From Gemmatimonadota bacterium (GTDB taxonomy: Bacteria > Gemmatimonadota > Gemmatimonadetes > Palauibacterales > KS3-K002): a stretch of DNA of 57,881 bases. Position numbers and translations under genes: made by a program. The notes below the pieces were generated by a model. It did no database searches. It was not told where the DNA came from and saw only the letters and a program-made list of their open reading frames with translations. Shown piece after piece: positions 17,318-26,700 of the stretch; the first letter of the stretch is position 1; every line of letters begins with the position of its first letter. The DNA is taken from assembly GCA_020344375.1 (NCBI GenBank), contig CP070823.1, positions 2,411,373 through 2,469,253 of the forward strand, given 5' to 3'.

Positions 17318-17392
17318 CACGTTTTGAAACAGAATCGCTGCGCGCTGCCAGCTCAGGCTGGACGTCGCCGCCAGAGAACTCCAGATGACAGC

Positions 17393-20071
17393 CTATCCTT
17401 CAAGGCTGTCGAACCACTTATCGAGCTTGTCCTCGTCGATCTCGCCCCCCGAAGTCTCCTCAGTCTCGGGAGCGACGACCGGAAGCTCGTCCAGCCACTG
17501 CTGCGCCCGCGTCAACATCGGTGCCGCACCGACCTTTGCAAACAGCTCGACCGCTCGCTCGGCCGCCTCACGGGCTTCAGCCGGCTTCTCACGTGCGAGT
17601 ACGTGCGCCTGGTGATACCGCAGAAAGCCCTCCCCGTAGAGATCCTTGTCGACCGTCTCGCCTATACCCTGCTGCGCCACCATCCCAGCCAGCCAGGCAT
17701 CGCTGTCCAGATCGATGACACGAATGCGCACCGCGTCGCCCTCAGCACGGCGCTCGAACCAGCCTTCTTTCCCTTGATACAGCTGTTCCAGGCGAGCGGC
17801 CTCGTGCCAGGCCTGCACCTCGTCCCCCAGCTCAAGGTGGGCCAGAGCACGGATCGCCGTTGTCTGAAAGTCATCTCTCCAGGCGCCGCTCTCGGGCAAG
17901 ACCTGGCGGATCTCCTCTGTCTGCTCAAGCACGGCTGCGTAGTCGCCGCGCTCGAACTCCAGCCGCGCCATCCCCGTGCGGCAGCGACGCACCAGTGACG
18001 GATCATCGAGCTCCTCGGCGAGTTGCAGGCCCGACCCGAACAAGCGAAGCGCCCGATCGAAGTCCCCGCGGAGTGTGAGCAGCTCAGCGATATTGACCTG
18101 CATGGCGATCTTCTGGTCTGGCACGCCGGCCGCCTCCATGCTCTCAAGAGCGAGTTCCCAGTGATGGAGCGCGCCATCCCATTCGCCGGCCCGGAAGTTC
18201 GCCAGGCCGAGCAGATCGTGGCAGACCGCTACTCCGGTGAGCTCGTCCACCTGGCTGAAGACGTCGAGCGCCCGCTGTGCCAGCGAACGCCCCTCTTCCG
18301 GGCTCCCCCACGAGACGTGCACTCTGGCCAGCCGGTAGGCGGCCTGCGCGACCATCTCTGGATCGCCACTCTGCTCGGCCACGTAGAGCGCCTCCTCGGC
18401 CATCAGCAGCGCTTCCTCGGCCCGGCCCACCCGCTCCGCCACCACACACGCGAGGTCGAGGCCCATGACGAGTTCGCGTGGTCTATCCGCCGATCGCGCC
18501 TTGTCGACGAGCTGCCCCGCGAGTTCGGCCATTTGTAAGGGCGGCACGCCGCGCTCGAACTTCAGCCAACCCAGTGTGGTGCCGGCACCGACCTCGATGG
18601 CGTTATCCCCGAGTTCGCGAGCGCGTTTGTAGACGCTCTCCAGCAATGCCTCCGCCTCGGTCTCGCGCCCGGTGGCGCCGTAGATGCTCGCCAGCCGATA
18701 TTCGATCCGCACGCGGTCCAGTTTGACCTCGGTGGCCTGCGCCGCGATGCGGAGGAATTCATCCGTCTCGTAGAGTGCGTAGAGACGCTCAGCGAGGTCG
18801 GCGGCCTTGAGCGACCACTCGTGAAGTCTGGGACGCTGATTCGCAAGCACATACAGGGCAGCGATCTCGTCGGCGAGTTCCCTCGCCCCTTCACCGGCGA
18901 GCCGTTCCAGCGTCTCGGCGGCGCGCGCAAGCAGATGCTCGCGCCTCTTGCCTGACACCCGTTCCCGCACCAACCTGCGGATGAGGGGGTGCCGGAAGCG
19001 GAAACGCACCGACCGCGCTCCCGAAGCCCAGCGGCGCTCGCTCATCTCTTCGATGAGATAGTGAGGTTCCTCGACCGTGCGGAGCTGAGCGAGTACTTCA
19101 TCTGCTCTTTTGCCCAGCTGCCCGGCCACCACCGCCGAATCAACAACGCCACCTGCGAGTGTCGCGGCCTCCAGAGTCCAGCGAACGTTTGGCTCCAGGC
19201 CATCAAGCCGACCGAGGATCAGCTCCTCGGTTCGGGCCGATTGGCTGGGCAACTCGCCCTCCCGGATCGAGTAACGAAACAAGCGCTTGCGGAGAGTCTT
19301 TCGCTCGAGAAGCCACCTCAGGTACTGCTCTGCACGCAGCGCGTTACCCTGAGCTGCGCCGACCAGCCAGTCGCCGAATTCGCTAGCGAACGATCCATCG
19401 AGCAGATCTTCCGCCAGTTCTAGAACCGGTGCGCTCTCAAGCTCGCGAACGTTCAACTCGACCGCATTCGGGCCGATGCGATGCTGAAGTCCCTTGATCG
19501 AGATCGCGTTCTCCGCCGCAGTCTGTTGATACGTGACCAGGGCCAGGACAGGTAGAGACGAAAGTGCGGTACCGAGACGCGCTAAGAGATCGAGCGATGA
19601 CCGATCGCTCCACTGTACATCGTCGATATGGAGCACTAGCGGCCGTTGGCGAGCGATAGATCGGCACAGTGCAAGAAATTGGTCGAATAGCGCGTTGCGG
19701 CCGGCGGAAGGTGCCGCGCCTGGCAACCAGCCAGGTACCTCCTTGCGTACGACACTTGCCAGGCCGGCGTCGCCAGCGACGCCGCTGAGCTGGGCCAAGA
19801 AGTCCCTGAAAGGACCGTAGGGTCTGAATCTCGTCTGGTCTTCGACGCAATCGGCTGTCAGCGCAACGGCACGAGGATCAGCCTCCACGATCCGCGCCAC
19901 GAGCGCACGTGCCAGCGCCGTCTTACCGATCCCCACCGGCCCGGAGAGTATGACGAGCCGCCCGCGGCCATCCTGGCTCTCACGCAGGTCACGAAATATG
20001 CGCTCGAGCTGGGTAAGCTCGGTGGCTCGGCCTGCTAGGCGCTGCTGTTCTCCGTGCTCGCTCGTTCCCAT
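17393..20071 (-). CDS. Large AAA/STAND-like ATPase with C-terminal TPR array
   Basis: This 892-residue protein is related to the ATPase-plus-TPR core of MalT/LAL-type signal proteins. Residues ~13-60 contain RLAGRATELTQLERIF and Walker A SGPVGIGKTALAR; Walker B is LVLHIDDVQWSD at ~145-156. A winged-helix-like section and the RFRFRHPLIRRLVRERVSG segment follow (to ~400). The remainder (to ~870) is a long run of TPR-like helical pairs (AYRLARVHVSWGSPEEGRSL, DLLGLANFRAGEWDGALHHW). LAL regulators end in a LuxR helix-turn-helix and others begin with a cyclase or kinase domain. This one has no output domain at either end and stops with an acidic tail (GGEIDEDKLDKWFDSLEG). It lies between rel and uvrB without overlap. 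Function unknown; most likely an NTP-dependent scaffold or sensor. Confidence 0.72.
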   Translation of the reverse strand: MGTSEHGEQQRLAGRATELTQLERIFRDLRESQDGRGRLVILSGPVGIGKTALARALVARIVEADPRAVALTADCVEDQTRFRPYGPFRDFLAQLSGVAGDAGLASVVRKEVPGWLPGAAPSAGRNALFDQFLALCRSIARQRPLVLHIDDVQWSDRSSLDLLARLGTALSSLPVLALVTYQQTAAENAISIKGLQHRIGPNAVELNVRELESAPVLELAEDLLDGSFASEFGDWLVGAAQGNALRAEQYLRWLLERKTLRKRLFRYSIREGELPSQSARTEELILGRLDGLEPNVRWTLEAATLAGGVVDSAVVAGQLGKRADEVLAQLRTVEEPHYLIEEMSERRWASGARSVRFRFRHPLIRRLVRERVSGKRREHLLARAAETLERLAGEGARELADEIAALYVLANQRPRLHEWSLKAADLAERLYALYETDEFLRIAAQATEVKLDRVRIEYRLASIYGATGRETEAEALLESVYKRARELGDNAIEVGAGTTLGWLKFERGVPPLQMAELAGQLVDKARSADRPRELVMGLDLACVVAERVGRAEEALLMAEEALYVAEQSGDPEMVAQAAYRLARVHVSWGSPEEGRSLAQRALDVFSQVDELTGVAVCHDLLGLANFRAGEWDGALHHWELALESMEAAGVPDQKIAMQVNIAELLTLRGDFDRALRLFGSGLQLAEELDDPSLVRRCRTGMARLEFERGDYAAVLEQTEEIRQVLPESGAWRDDFQTTAIRALAHLELGDEVQAWHEAARLEQLYQGKEGWFERRAEGDAVRIRVIDLDSDAWLAGMVAQQGIGETVDKDLYGEGFLRYHQAHVLAREKPAEAREAAERAVELFAKVGAAPMLTRAQQWLDELPVVAPETEETSGGEIDEDKLDKWFDSLEG

Positions 20072-20385
20072 CGCCTCTGAGCGATTCTTCGCCGCACCCG
20101 ACTCTAACTCACGCTTCCGGCATCCAGAAAGGCGGCCGCGACTCCTGCAGCTTCTCAGCCGCCGCTCGCGCGGGTCTGCTCAGCGGCACAAGCGTGGACA
20201 TCCCGAAGCTATCTCGTAGAGGAGGCGTTCTCAATGGCGGGGACAGGGCACGGCCACCGATGCTCGCCAAGCTGACAGGGTTCCTCAGCCTTTCCCGCGG
20301 GCGCAGGTCGAAAACGACAATCCGTTCATGATCCTAGCTCGGGCTCGGGATAGGGCTCCCAGCTCACTCTTCAGCAGCCAGCGGC
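20072..20385. other. 314-bp intergenic region between rel and the AAA/TPR gene
   Basis: No conserved gene is recognised here. The minus strand carries a short open frame that ends just upstream of the ATPase gene (listed separately). I see no T-tailed hairpin and no convincing -35/-10 pair, although the promoter of the ATPase gene should lie here. Confidence 0.5.
20109..20201 (-). CDS. Possible 30-residue small ORF upstream of the AAA/TPR gene
   Basis: From ATG 20201 to the stop at 20109 the minus strand encodes a 30-residue peptide, MSTLVPLSRPARAAAEKLQE followed by SRPPFWMPEA. The frame is open ~120 nt further upstream to a stop near 20330, with mostly high-GC codons, so a TTG start inside that stretch is also possible. 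No good Shine-Dalgarno is visible. It may be a real microprotein, the tail of a decayed gene, or chance. Confidence 0.2.
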   Translation of the reverse strand: MSTLVPLSRPARAAAEKLQESRPPFWMPEA

Positions 20386-22653
20386 TCACGATTCCGCCTC
20401 CAAAGGGAAACCTGACTCGGCCTGCAGATCCGACTCGAGCAGCCTCTCGCGCCGCTCCACGCTGACCACCCCCTTCACCCTGCGGACTGCCTTCATGACC
20501 TTCGTCAGATGCGCCAGATTCTCGATCTCGACCACAAAATCGCCCCGCATCCCTCCCTCGAGCGCCTCGGTGTCGGCGCTCTGTATGTTGGTGCCGGTAT
20601 TGGAGATGGCCCGGGCGATATCCGACAGCAGGCCCCTACGATCCGTGCCCTCGACCGTAATCCGCACGAGGAAAAGCTGAGCGCTGTCCGTCTGCCAGTC
20701 GATCTCGATTCGCCGCTCCGGATGGTCGCTGAACTTCAAGATGTTCGGACAATCGCTCCTGTGGATCGAGATGCCGCGGCCGCGGGTGATGTAGCCGATG
20801 ACATCGTCGCCGGGAACGGGCTGGCAGCACTGTGAGTAGCGGACCATGACGTTGCTGATACCCTGTATCCTTACACCGCGTGGGCCGCCGCGGATGTGCT
20901 CGACAAGGCGCGACAGCGGGGAAGCCGTACCCTCCTCCGCCGGCACCTGCTGGTCCGGCCACAGCTGTTTCAGGATCTGCGAGAGTGCCACGTCGCCGCG
21001 ACCGAGGGCTGCATAGAGACTCTCCAGGCTGGCGAATCCCGCGCCTGTGCCCGCCGCCTCCAGCGCGGTCTCCGACATCTTCTTGCGCCGCCTACGGAGT
21101 TCCCGTTCGAGATACTCTTTGCCGATCTGCACCGCAGTCTTCTGCTCTTCCTGCCGAATCCAACCCCGTATCTTCTGCCGGGCCCGGGCGGTGCGTACGA
21201 AGCTCAGCCAGTCTCGGGAGGGAGTCTGCTTGGGGTTCGTGACGATCTCGACCGTATCCCCGCTCTTCAGCTCGCGAGTGAGCGGAACGATCCGTCCGTT
21301 CACGCGGGCGCCGGCGCAATGGTATCCCACCTCAGTATGCACTGCGAAGGCGAAGTCGATCGGCGTCGCGCCCTTCGGTAGCTGTTTCACATCGCCTGCA
21401 GGTGTGAAGACGAAAATCTCATCCTGGTAGAGATCGACGCGCAGGAACTCCATGAACTCTTCCGGCTCCTTCGTTTCCTGCTGCCACTCCAGGACCTGCC
21501 GAAACCACGCCAGCTTCTCTTCTACCTCGTCGGGCACCCCCTTTTGGCCCTCCTTGTAACGCCAGTGCGCGGCGATTCCGTGCTCGGCCGTACGATGCAT
21601 TTCGTGCGTGCGGATCTGGATCTCATACAGACGGCCACCCGGCCCGAAGATCGTCGTATGCAGTGACCGGTACATGTTCGACTTGGGCATGGCGATATAG
21701 TCGTGGAACCGCTCAGTCAGAGGCGTCCACTTGTTGTGAATCACGCCGAGAGCATGGTAACAATCCTTAATGCTCTCGGTCATCACGCGAATCGCCATCA
21801 AGTCGTAGATGTCCTCGTACGGTTTCCCCCGCTTACGGATCTTGTTGTGGATCGACCAGAGATGTTTCGGCCGTCCGGTTACCTCGCAGCGGATACCAGC
21901 CTTCTCCAACTCTTCCCGTAGCGGCTCGGCCAGCTGGCGAATCCGCTCTTCCCGCTGCTTGCGGCGCTCCCGGACCTTTTTAGCAAGCTGCTTGTAGGCC
22001 TCTGGCTCGAGGCACTTGAAGGCGAGATCTTCGAGCTCCCAGCGCACCCTCGCCATGCCGAGCCGATGCGCGAGCGGACCGTAGATCTCGCGCGTCTCAA
22101 GCGCGATCCGGCGCTGCTTGCTGGCCGGCAGGGCTTCGAGCGTCCGCATATTGTGCAGCCGGTCCGCCAGCTTGACGATGATCACGCGCGCATCACGTGC
22201 CATAGAGAGCAGCAACCTGCGGAAGTTCTCGGCCTGCTGCTCTGTGCTGGAGCTGAACTCCACCCGGCTGATCTTGGTGAGGCTGTCAACAATCGTGGCG
22301 ATCTCTTCGCCGAACGCCTCCCGAATCTCGTCCACGGCGATATCGGTGTCCTCGACTACATCGTGGAGAAAGGCCGCGCAAATCGAGGCCGTGTCCAGGT
22401 AGAGGTCGGCCAGGATTTTGCCAACCTCCACGCAGTGAGTGATGTAGGCTTCGCCCGACTTGCGCTTCTGGCCCTTGTGCGCGCGCTGGCTGTAGGCGAA
22501 GGCGCGAGCCAAGAGATCGAGATCGAGCCGCTGTCGCGTCTCCTCGATGGCGCTCAGGAAATCGGCTGGCAACGAGACCGCGGCGGCGTCTTCCGCTGCG
22601 GCCTTGCCTGCGCCGCCCTGTTCGACGATCTCTGTGGTGCGTTCGGACGCCAT
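20386..22653 (-). CDS. rel: Bifunctional (p)ppGpp synthetase/hydrolase (Rel/SpoT type)
   Basis: This enzyme makes and degrades the stringent-response alarmone. The order is full length: HD hydrolase domain (residues ~50-200, with AFLHDVVEDTD carrying the metal-binding HD pair), synthetase domain (YEDIYDLMAIRVM, YIAMPKSNMYRSLHTT), TGS domain (~400-465, VFTPAGDVKQLPKGATPIDF), a Cys-containing helical/zinc-finger region (RYSQCCQPVPGDDVIGYITR), and a C-terminal ACT domain (LFLVRITVEGTDRRGLLSDI). The intact HD and synthetase motifs argue for both activities. I chose ATG 22653; a GTG at 22692 is in frame and adds 13 residues. It lies downstream of radC. Confidence 0.96.
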   Translation of the reverse strand: MASERTTEIVEQGGAGKAAAEDAAAVSLPADFLSAIEETRQRLDLDLLARAFAYSQRAHKGQKRKSGEAYITHCVEVGKILADLYLDTASICAAFLHDVVEDTDIAVDEIREAFGEEIATIVDSLTKISRVEFSSSTEQQAENFRRLLLSMARDARVIIVKLADRLHNMRTLEALPASKQRRIALETREIYGPLAHRLGMARVRWELEDLAFKCLEPEAYKQLAKKVRERRKQREERIRQLAEPLREELEKAGIRCEVTGRPKHLWSIHNKIRKRGKPYEDIYDLMAIRVMTESIKDCYHALGVIHNKWTPLTERFHDYIAMPKSNMYRSLHTTIFGPGGRLYEIQIRTHEMHRTAEHGIAAHWRYKEGQKGVPDEVEEKLAWFRQVLEWQQETKEPEEFMEFLRVDLYQDEIFVFTPAGDVKQLPKGATPIDFAFAVHTEVGYHCAGARVNGRIVPLTRELKSGDTVEIVTNPKQTPSRDWLSFVRTARARQKIRGWIRQEEQKTAVQIGKEYLERELRRRRKKMSETALEAAGTGAGFASLESLYAALGRGDVALSQILKQLWPDQQVPAEEGTASPLSRLVEHIRGGPRGVRIQGISNVMVRYSQCCQPVPGDDVIGYITRGRGISIHRSDCPNILKFSDHPERRIEIDWQTDSAQLFLVRITVEGTDRRGLLSDIARAISNTGTNIQSADTEALEGGMRGDFVVEIENLAHLTKVMKAVRRVKGVVSVERRERLLESDLQAESGFPLEAES

Positions 22654-22863
22654 ACGAGTCGAGTGTGGGTAGCGTACGTGCCGGGCGTTCACCCAGCGGG
22701 CATACCCTTGCTGAGAATGCTATACGCAAGCCGGGAGTCTGTTTCTGACCCCGCGGCGACGAGACTTCCCTTAGAATCGCTACATTTAAGCCGGAGGGCA
22801 AGTTACGTAGTCGGCTGGGACGGGTGGGTGCCGGCGCCAGCGGATAAGACGGCCGCGGTCCCG

Positions 22864-23601
22864 CTACCCCTCATTGCTGGACAACAGTCCGAGATCGAGG
22901 AAGCTGACGTAGCGGCCATTGCCGATGACCACATGGTCCCGGACCGGTATCCCAAGCACACGGCCAGCCTCGACGAGCTGGCGTGTAATCTCCTGATCGG
23001 CCGGTGAGGGCGTAGGATCCCCACTCGGGTGGTTATGGACGAGGATCACAGCAGCTGCCGCTTCCGCGAGCGCCGGCGCGAACACCTCTCGCGGGTGGAC
23101 CACCGAGGCGTCCAAGATGCCACGTGTGATCATGACCTCGCCGATCACGGCGTTCTGCGTGTTGAGGAGCAGGACGTGGAACTCTTCCTGCCGCAGGTCA
23201 CGGAGCCGCAGCTCGAACCTTCGATACACGTCGCGGGGTGTGGTGACTCGATCGTTCTCCTGGAGGACCTCCTCAGCGGCCCGCCGCCCCAGCTCCAATG
23301 CCGCCTGGATCGCTACGGCCCGTGCCCTGCCGATGCCCGGCACCGCCATCAGCTGCGAGCCCGGCGCGGTCCCTAAACGCCGCAGGGAGCGCCCGAATCG
23401 CTCGTAGAGGGCCTCCGCTACCTCGAGCGCGCTGCGACCACCGGAGCCGCTGGATGCCAGGATCGCAAGTAGCTCTGACGTCCGCAGGGCTGCCGGCCCC
23501 AGAGCCAGGAACCGCTCACGCGGCCGTTCCCGTGACGGCCAGTCCTTGATCTTGCCTGCAGTCGTGCTGCCCGTTTCCACTCGCCCGTTCCCTGAGGACA
23601 C
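22864..23601 (-). CDS. radC: RadC family JAB-domain protein
   Basis: RadC-family proteins have an N-terminal helix-hairpin-helix part and a C-terminal JAB/MPN metalloprotease-like domain; the biochemical role is unsettled. Here the UPF0758 sequence RPRERFLALGPAALRTSELL leads to HhH-like MAVPGIGRARAVAIQAALEL (residues ~90-110). The JAB motif HNHPSGDPTPSPADQEIT near residue 195 keeps the His-x-His and Asp ligands. The 245-residue length is typical. It lies between secA (128 nt upstream) and rel (171 nt downstream). Confidence 0.93.
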   Translation of the reverse strand: MSSGNGRVETGSTTAGKIKDWPSRERPRERFLALGPAALRTSELLAILASSGSGGRSALEVAEALYERFGRSLRRLGTAPGSQLMAVPGIGRARAVAIQAALELGRRAAEEVLQENDRVTTPRDVYRRFELRLRDLRQEEFHVLLLNTQNAVIGEVMITRGILDASVVHPREVFAPALAEAAAAVILVHNHPSGDPTPSPADQEITRQLVEAGRVLGIPVRDHVVIGNGRYVSFLDLGLLSSNEG

Positions 23602-23729
23602 CCCAGACGCACGGCGCCCAATCTAGAGGGAGCCGTCAACGGATTCTCACCAGCCCGCAATAGCGATCTGGGCGGCGGGTAGGCAGGACTGCTCGGTGGA
23701 TCTCCGACAGGTGGGCCCGCGATGCCACC

Positions 23730-26700
23730 CTATAGCGGCGGCGCCCCCGGCCGGCCGTGGCACTTCTTGTACTTGAGCCCCGACCCGCAGGGGCACGGAT
23801 CGTTACGGCCGACCCGCTCCCCTGCCGTGACCGGCTTCGTGGGCGCCTGCTCGCCCCGGTTGGTCAGCAAGGGGCTCCCGCGTTCCGCCCGCGCCGTACC
23901 GCTGGCTACTGCCGCTCCGGTGGACACGGGCGCTCCAGTAATCACGTCGGCCTCGGCCGAAGCCGCCACCCCGGTAGGTGCGAAGCCCTGACGGGCCGCA
24001 ACCGCTGCCGCGCCCGGCGCATACCCTTCATCAGTGGTATCGAGCGTTGGCCCGCTGACCCGGGTGACCTGCGGGGCGCGCATCGGCTGCGGCACCATCA
24101 TCTGGGCCTTGAAGAGGCGATCGGCGAGAGTTGTCTGCACATCGCTCATCAGGTCAACGAACATGTCGTAGGCTTCTTTCTTGTACTCGATGAGCGGATC
24201 CTTCTGGCCCCAGGCCCGGAAGTAGATGCCGGCTTTCAGTTGGTCGAGGTCATAGAGATGGTCCTTCCACTTCTCGTCGATCGTATAGAGGAAGATGTAA
24301 GAGAGGACTCGCTCGGCCTGCTCACCGAACTCCTCGACCTTACGCCTGAAGTTGGACTGAGCCTTCTCCACAACGAAGTCGGCAAGCGCGTCCCGGTCTT
24401 CCCAAGCCAACGCTGCCTCCAGCGAGTTCTCGTCCGGAAGCTCAGGGCAGTGCAGGAAGAAATCGATCAGCAAACGGTTCTTCAGCCCCGCCAGGTCCCA
24501 ACTCTCCTCGTGACGGCTCTCCGGGACGTAGTCATCGAGGCGGCTGAGTACCGCGCGTCGGATCATGTCCCAGACCTCGCCCTTCAAGTCCTCGCCGCCT
24601 TCGAGGGCGAACAGCCGCAAATCGTAGATCACCTCACGCTGCTGGTTCATGACGTCGTCGTACTCCAGCAGCCGTTTGCGCGCGTCGAAGTTCATCATCT
24701 CGACGCGCTTCTGGGCCCGCTCGATCGCCCGGGTCACCAGCGCGTGTGTGATGACCTCCCCTTCCTCGGCCCCCAGCTTGTCCATGATCTTGGCGAGCCG
24801 CTCCGCCATGAACAGCCGCATCAGGTCGTCTTCAAGCGACAGGAAGAAGCGTGAGGCACCCGGATCACCCTGACGGCCTGAGCGGCCGCGAAGCTGTCGG
24901 TCGATGCGCCGGGAATCGTGACGCTCCGTCCCGAGGATGACGAGACCACAGGGTGGGTCTTCGTAGCAGCCGAAACTTCTCGCCTCCATCTGACCCAGGT
25001 CCGACTCCTCGTACAGCTGACCGAAGGACGGCTGCTGCTCCTCAATCGCGCACACCCGGCACTTCACCACGCCCGGCCCCAGTTTAATGTCGGTCCCGCG
25101 CCCCGCCATGTTGGTGGCGATCGTCACGGCGGCCGGCCATCCTGCCTGCGCGACGATCTCCGCCTCGCGCTCGTGGTATTTCGCGTTGAGGACGTTGTGC
25201 TTGATGCCGCGGCGCCGCAGCATGCGGGAAACCGTCTCCGAGGTATCGACGCTGGTCGTACCGACAAGGATCGGCAGACCACGTGCATGAAGCCGTTCGA
25301 TCTCATCGAGCAGCGCGGCATACTTCTCCCGCTTTGTCTTGTAGATCACGTCGTCCAGGTCCATGCGCCGCACTGGCCGGTTCGTCGGAATGACCACCAC
25401 CTCAAGGCCGTAGATCTCGTGAAACTCCGCCTCCTCCGTTTCAGCCGTCCCCGTCATCCCGGCCAGCTTGTCATACATGCGGAAGTAGTTCTGAATTGTG
25501 ATCGTCGCCAGCGTCTGCGTTTCACCCCTGACCGTCACGGTCTCCTTGGCTTCCACTGCCTGGTGCAAACCGTCACTCCAGCGGCGACCGGGCATCTTTC
25601 GGCCCGTGAACTCGTCGACGATGATAACCTGGCCACTCTCGACGACGTAATCCGTATCGCGCTCGAAGAGGGTGTACGCCTTGAGAAGCTGATGGATGAT
25701 GTGGATCTTCTCCGACTTCTCTGCGTACGCGCGTTCCGCCTGCGCGATCTTCGCCCGCTTCTCGTCGGGGGAAAGCGACTCGTCCTTCTCGATCTCGTGG
25801 AACACCTGTGACAGATCGGGCACGACGAAGGCCTCATGGTCACTGGGCGACAAGACGTCGAGCCCCTGATCAGTCAGGTGGACTTGGTGTCCCTTCTCAT
25901 CCATCGAGTAGAGCAGCGCCTCCTCCAGCTCGTGCAGGCGTTTCTCGCGCATGTAGTCGGCCTCGACGCGCTGCATGGTCTTACGCACGCCCGGTTCCTG
26001 CAGCAGCTTGCCCAGCCTCTTGTTCTTCGGCATGCCGCGGTGCGCCAGAAGCACCTTCTTGCCCATCTCATAGAGGGATTCCGGGTCACCGTCCTCGCCC
26101 ATCGCCTGCTCCAGCAGATCTTCGGCATCGGCAACCAGGCCGCTGACGAGCCGGGCCTGTTTGCGTGCAAGGCCAGAGACCTGGGCGTCGAACTCCGCGT
26201 AGCGCTTGCTGTCCTCACGACCGACTGGGCCGCTGATGATCAGCGGCGTGCGCGCCTCATCGATGAGCACGGAGTCCACCTCGTCGATGATCGCGTAGTT
26301 GTGTCCGCGTTGGACCCGATCCTCGAGGCGGTGGACCATGTTGTCCCGCAGGTAGTCGAAGCCGAACTCGTTGTTCGTACCGTAGGTAATGTCACAGTCG
26401 TAGGCGGCCCGCCGCTCGGGGGTGCTGGGTTCAGCGGCATCGATGCAACCGACGGTGAGGCCCAGATACTCGAACACCGTGCCCATCCACTCCGAGTCGC
26501 GCCTCGCCAGGTAGTCGTTCACCGTCACCAGATGTACGCCACGCCCCGGAAGCGCATTGAGATACATGGGCAGGGTAGCGACTAGTGTCTTTCCCTCACC
26601 GGTCGCCATCTCCGCGATCTTTCCCTGATGCAGCACGATGCCGCCGATCAGCTGCACGTCGTACGGCACCATGTCCCACTGCATCGTGTGGCCTCGCACG

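Noticed and set aside
17321-17392. Short CCAGC/GCTGG hairpin between the ATPase gene and uvrB as a terminator
   Set aside because: Only a 5-bp stem with no T-run on either side.
22693-22863. Promoter for rel in the 171-nt gap after radC
   Set aside because: TTGCCC-17-GATTCT is the best pair seen and matches the -10 consensus poorly, so it is not reported as a feature.
24918-25811. 297-codon plus-strand frame opposite secA
   Set aside because: Antisense to conserved SecA domains; His/Arg/Leu-rich composition typical of a shadow frame.
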